DNA from: Denitromonas halophila
Lineage (GTDB): Bacteria > Pseudomonadota > Gammaproteobacteria > Burkholderiales > Rhodocyclaceae
Reading direction: 5' to 3'
Assembly: GCF_007625155.1 (NCBI RefSeq)
Contig: NZ_VMNK01000005.1
Location: 62,001-126,000 of the forward strand
DNA length: 64,000 nt
Shown here: positions 61,300 to 64,000 of the stretch, piece after piece
Numbering within the stretch: position 1 is the first letter of the stretch
How the letters are laid out: each line of letters opens with the position of its first letter
Program-made: the position numbers and the translations under genes
Notes under the pieces: generated by a model
The model's input: the letters and a program-made list of their open reading frames with translations, nothing else
The model's database searches: none
What the model was told of the DNA's origin: nothing

Positions 61300-61349
61300 G
61301 GGCCGGTTGGGCATGTTCGATCAAAAATCAAACAAACACCAACCGGCCC
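61300..61349. repeat. Inverted repeat between gltP and the racemase gene
   Basis: An 11-bp perfect repeat (gggccggttgg / ccaaccggccc) with a 28-base AT-rich loop spans the racemase start region. It could be a terminator, an mRNA stabiliser or a structure hiding the upstream ATG at 61314. Confidence 0.55.
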
Positions 61350-61381
61350 TGACGAAACAACCGAACTTTCCGTTTTTTTTC

Positions 61382-62725
61382 TTACGAGGCTGCGCGCGCG
61401 GTCTCCGGTGCCGGTGCCACACCCGTCGGGCTCAGATCATCCGCCCGCAGTACATGGGCGGTGTCGTACACAGCCTGATCGAGCTGGCCTTCGCTGCGCG
61501 CCACGGTGACGCTCACCGCGGTATCGCCGGCGACGTTCAATGCCGTGCGTGCCATATCGAGAATGCGGTCGATACCGGCAATGATCGCGATGCCTTCGAG
61601 CGGCAGGCCGACCGATGCGAGCACCAACGACAGCATGATCAGGCCAGCACCCGGCACGCCGGCGGTGCCGATGGAGGCCAGCGTAGCGGTCAGCACGATG
61701 GTCAGGTACTGACCCGAGTTCAGATCCACGCCGTAAGCCTGAGCGATAAAGACCGCGCACACGCCTTGGTACAGCGCCGTGCCGTCCATGTTGATGGTCG
61801 CGCCCAGCGGCAGGACAAAGCTCGACACGCTGCGCGGCACGCCAAGATTGCGCTCTGCCGCCATCATGGTCACTGGCAAGGTGCCCGAGCTGGAGGTGCT
61901 GGTGAAAGCCACCATCACCGGCTCGATGCAGCCCTGGAAGTAGCGCACCGGATTCAGGCGCGCCAGCACACGAATCATGCCGCCATACACCACCACCGCA
62001 TGGACCAGGCAGCCGAGATAGACCATGGCAATCACTTTGGCCAAGGGGGCGAGCACGTCCATGCCGTAAGTGCCGGCCACCCAGATCATCAGGGCGAACA
62101 CGCCATAGGGCGCGAAGGAAATGACCACCGAGGTCAGCTTGTAGATGACCTCTGCGGCGGATTCGAAAAATACGCGCACCGGTTTGGCTGCGTCGCCCGC
62201 CAGGGTAATCGACAGGCCGAACAGGATCGCAAACACGATGATTTGCAGCACATTGCCGGTGGCAAAGGCTTCGATCGGGTTGGTCGGCACGATACCGATG
62301 AGAATGTTGACCAGGCTCGGCGCCTCCTTGGCTGCCACTGCCTTGGCGGAGCCCAGATCGACACCCACGCCCGGCTCAAATACCAGTGCCAGTGCGAGTC
62401 CAATCGAGATCGCAACCGCGGTCGTGCCGAGATAGAGCACGACGGTCTTGAGGCTGAGCCGGCCCATGGTGGAGAGGTTCTGCAGCGAGGCCACCCCGGT
62501 CACCAGGGACACGAAGATCAGCGGCACGATCAGCATCTTGATGCCACGGATAAACAGATCGCCCAGCGGTTTGACGCTCTTGGCCATATCCGCATTGCCC
62601 GTCTGGTTCAACAGCACACCAATCACCAGGCCGGCGACGAGCGCGATGAAGATCTGCTTCCACAACTGCATGCCGGTCCAGAACGCGAACGGGCCGCGTG
62701 CTGCTGGCGTGTTTGGTTTTGTCAT
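61382..62725 (-). CDS. Dicarboxylate/amino acid:cation symporter (glutamate/aspartate)
   Basis: A 447-residue DAACS-family carrier. It shows the family signature TSTSSSGTLPVTMMAAERN (serine-rich re-entrant loop HP1) and the substrate-binding GATINMDGTALYQG (TM7), plus about eight membrane helices. Sister proteins GltP/GltT take up glutamate and aspartate; C4-dicarboxylates are an alternative. GGAG lies before the ATG. It sits between the racemase and a divergent LysR gene, suggesting an acidic-amino-acid uptake and racemisation unit. Confidence 0.93.
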   Translation of the reverse strand: MTKPNTPAARGPFAFWTGMQLWKQIFIALVAGLVIGVLLNQTGNADMAKSVKPLGDLFIRGIKMLIVPLIFVSLVTGVASLQNLSTMGRLSLKTVVLYLGTTAVAISIGLALALVFEPGVGVDLGSAKAVAAKEAPSLVNILIGIVPTNPIEAFATGNVLQIIVFAILFGLSITLAGDAAKPVRVFFESAAEVIYKLTSVVISFAPYGVFALMIWVAGTYGMDVLAPLAKVIAMVYLGCLVHAVVVYGGMIRVLARLNPVRYFQGCIEPVMVAFTSTSSSGTLPVTMMAAERNLGVPRSVSSFVLPLGATINMDGTALYQGVCAVFIAQAYGVDLNSGQYLTIVLTATLASIGTAGVPGAGLIMLSLVLASVGLPLEGIAIIAGIDRILDMARTALNVAGDTAVSVTVARSEGQLDQAVYDTAHVLRADDLSPTGVAPAPETARAAS

Positions 62726-62989
62726 CCTTGTCTCCTGATCTGCTCACCCAAGCGTGGCGAACACTATCTGTTGTCGAACGGCGCGACGACTTGCGGCGCC
62801 TTCTTCTTGTGGGGCAAGTCGCACCATGGTGGCGATCTGCCGGTAGGAGTGGTTATACGGAGCCTCGCCGCCCTTGCCCAATTCTTCTTTTCGATGCGCC
62901 ATGCTGAATTTGCATGGGTGCGTCCACCCGCGGATTCACACGGTGTAATCTGCGCCCTATCGTACTGCGCACACCCCTGGGAGATCCGA

Positions 62990-63910
62990 ATGGAAATGAA
63001 CTGGCTGGAGGACTTCCTCACCTTGTCGGTGACGCGCAACTTCTCGCGCGCGGCGGAGCTGCGCAACGTCACGCAGCCCGCCTTCAGCCGCCGCATCCGC
63101 AACCTGGAATACTGGGTCGGCGCCGTGCTGATCGACCGCAGTCTCTTCCCCGTGGGGCTCACCCAGGCAGGTGAGGCCTTCCGAAAAACCGCGCAAGAGG
63201 TGCTTGACGCACTGCGTGTCGGGCGTGAAGAAGCCCAGGGACTGGTGCCCCGCGCCGGTGAAGTCGTCTCGATTGCCGCCTCGCATACGATCGCCGTCAG
63301 TTTCTTTGGGGACTGGCACGCCGGACTGCAATCGCAGATCGGCGCGGTCCGGGCGCGGGTGATCGCCGACCACGTCGCCGGCTGCGTCGAAGCCCTGATC
63401 TCCGGCTCCTGCGAATTGATGCTCTCGTACAGCAGCCCCGCCTTTCCCAGCCTCACCGAAATCGCCCGCTACCCGTCGGCCGTCCTGGCGTCGGAGCGCC
63501 TGATTCCGGTCAGCGCACCGGACGAAAAGGGGCGCGCCCGGCACGATCTGCGCACCGGCGCGACACTGCCCTACCTCTGTTACTCGAGTAACAGCTACCT
63601 CGGCCGGGTGACCGCGGCGGTGATTGAGCGCGAAGATCTGAGCAAGCAACTCGAGTTCAGCTACGAGTGCTCAATGTCCGACGTACTCAAGCGCGGCGCG
63701 CTGGCGGGCGCCGGCATTGCGTGGATTCCCGAACTCGCGGTGCGCGACGAACTGGCCGCCGGGCTGCTCGTCCAGGCCGGTGCCGACGCACACACCGCGC
63801 CCCTCACGATTACCCTGTTCCGGCAATCCGAACCGGCACGCAACGAAGTCGAACGCATCTGGGCGGCCTGCAAGCCGGATGATTCCGCACCCCATGCATC
63901 GCCGGCATAG
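62990..63910 (+). CDS. LysR-family regulator divergent from gltP
   Basis: A 306-residue regulator opening MEMNWLEDFLTLSVTRNFSR with HTH AAELRNVTQPAFSRRIRNLE; the effector domain runs to the end. GGGAG precedes ATG 62990; the frame upstream to 61289 lies over gltP and is rejected. It is divergent from the symporter/racemase pair across about 264 bases with no evident gene and is probably their regulator. Effector not known. Confidence 0.92.
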   Translation: MEMNWLEDFLTLSVTRNFSRAAELRNVTQPAFSRRIRNLEYWVGAVLIDRSLFPVGLTQAGEAFRKTAQEVLDALRVGREEAQGLVPRAGEVVSIAASHTIAVSFFGDWHAGLQSQIGAVRARVIADHVAGCVEALISGSCELMLSYSSPAFPSLTEIARYPSAVLASERLIPVSAPDEKGRARHDLRTGATLPYLCYSSNSYLGRVTAAVIEREDLSKQLEFSYECSMSDVLKRGALAGAGIAWIPELAVRDELAAGLLVQAGADAHTAPLTITLFRQSEPARNEVERIWAACKPDDSAPHASPA

Positions 63911-64000
63911 CGAATTCGCAAACAGCATCAACTCCCTGTCGCGAAGTGCGCAGAATGTGCCGCTCCACCACTCGGCACACCACACCATGTCAAACACCAC

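Noticed and set aside
61289-63910. An 873-codon plus-strand frame over gltP and the LysR gene
   Set aside because: Only the part from 62990 is coding; upstream it is opposite the symporter gene.
63987-64000. Possible start of a gene at the right edge (ATG, Ser, Asn, Thr)
   Set aside because: Only four codons are visible and no ribosome site is clear; cannot be supported.

Overview
This window reads as chromosome of a high-GC betaproteobacterium, most likely Rhodocyclales (Azoarcus/Thauera/Zoogloeaceae-like). The evidence is the GC-rich codon use and the order fdxA-addB-addA, trxA-rho, leuC-leuD-leuB-asd-fimV-truA-trpF-trpB-trpA-accD-folC-dedD-cvpA-purF. The species assignment is an inference from gene order and protein character; no search was run.

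Layout. (1) 1-18.4 kb: a nearly unbroken minus-strand block of core biosynthesis: purF (cut by the window edge), cvpA, dedD-like SPOR protein, folC, accD, trpA, trpB, trpF, truA, an orphan EcfT-like membrane protein, fimV, asd, leuB, leuD, a 43-residue entericidin-type lipoprotein, leuC, an M48 lipoprotein protease and an MFS transporter. (2) 18.4-26.6 kb: ydcH, aroC, then a TetR gene divergent from a complete RND efflux operon (adaptor, pump, outer-membrane channel) with a palindromic operator inside the promoter. (3) 26.6-39.5 kb: ilvB-ilvN, preceded by a valine-rich leader peptide and an attenuator hairpin; fadD, a CBS protein, addA-addB-fdxA, then trxA and rho. (4) 39.5-49.2 kb: an accessory stretch with a LysR/MFS pair, a decayed ppk2, two envelope proteins, a 1231-residue TIR-STAND ATPase-WD40 protein and an IS5-type transposase scrap. 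(5) 49.2-57.2 kb: a beta-alanine/malonate-semialdehyde module (omega-aminotransferase, mmsA), a frameshifted methylmalonyl-CoA decarboxylase, a LysR-DoxX-GST-tautomerase cluster and an aldehyde dehydrogenase. (6) 57.2-59.8 kb: a small chromosomal integron: intI with a 5' frameshift, an attI/promoter region, and two gene cassettes, each closed by a recognisable attC site. (7) 59.8-64 kb: a tandem-domain Asp/Glu racemase homologue, a glutamate/aspartate symporter and a divergent LysR gene.

The two strongest accessory signals are the TIR-STAND-WD40 protein, which is built like a bacterial immune sensor, and the two-cassette integron, whose cassette boundaries can be placed to the base because each cassette start is the reverse complement of its own attC inverse core. 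One cassette carries a cupin, the other an unrecognised 140-residue protein. The most informative regulatory element is the ilvBN leader, where nine of 24 codons are Val.
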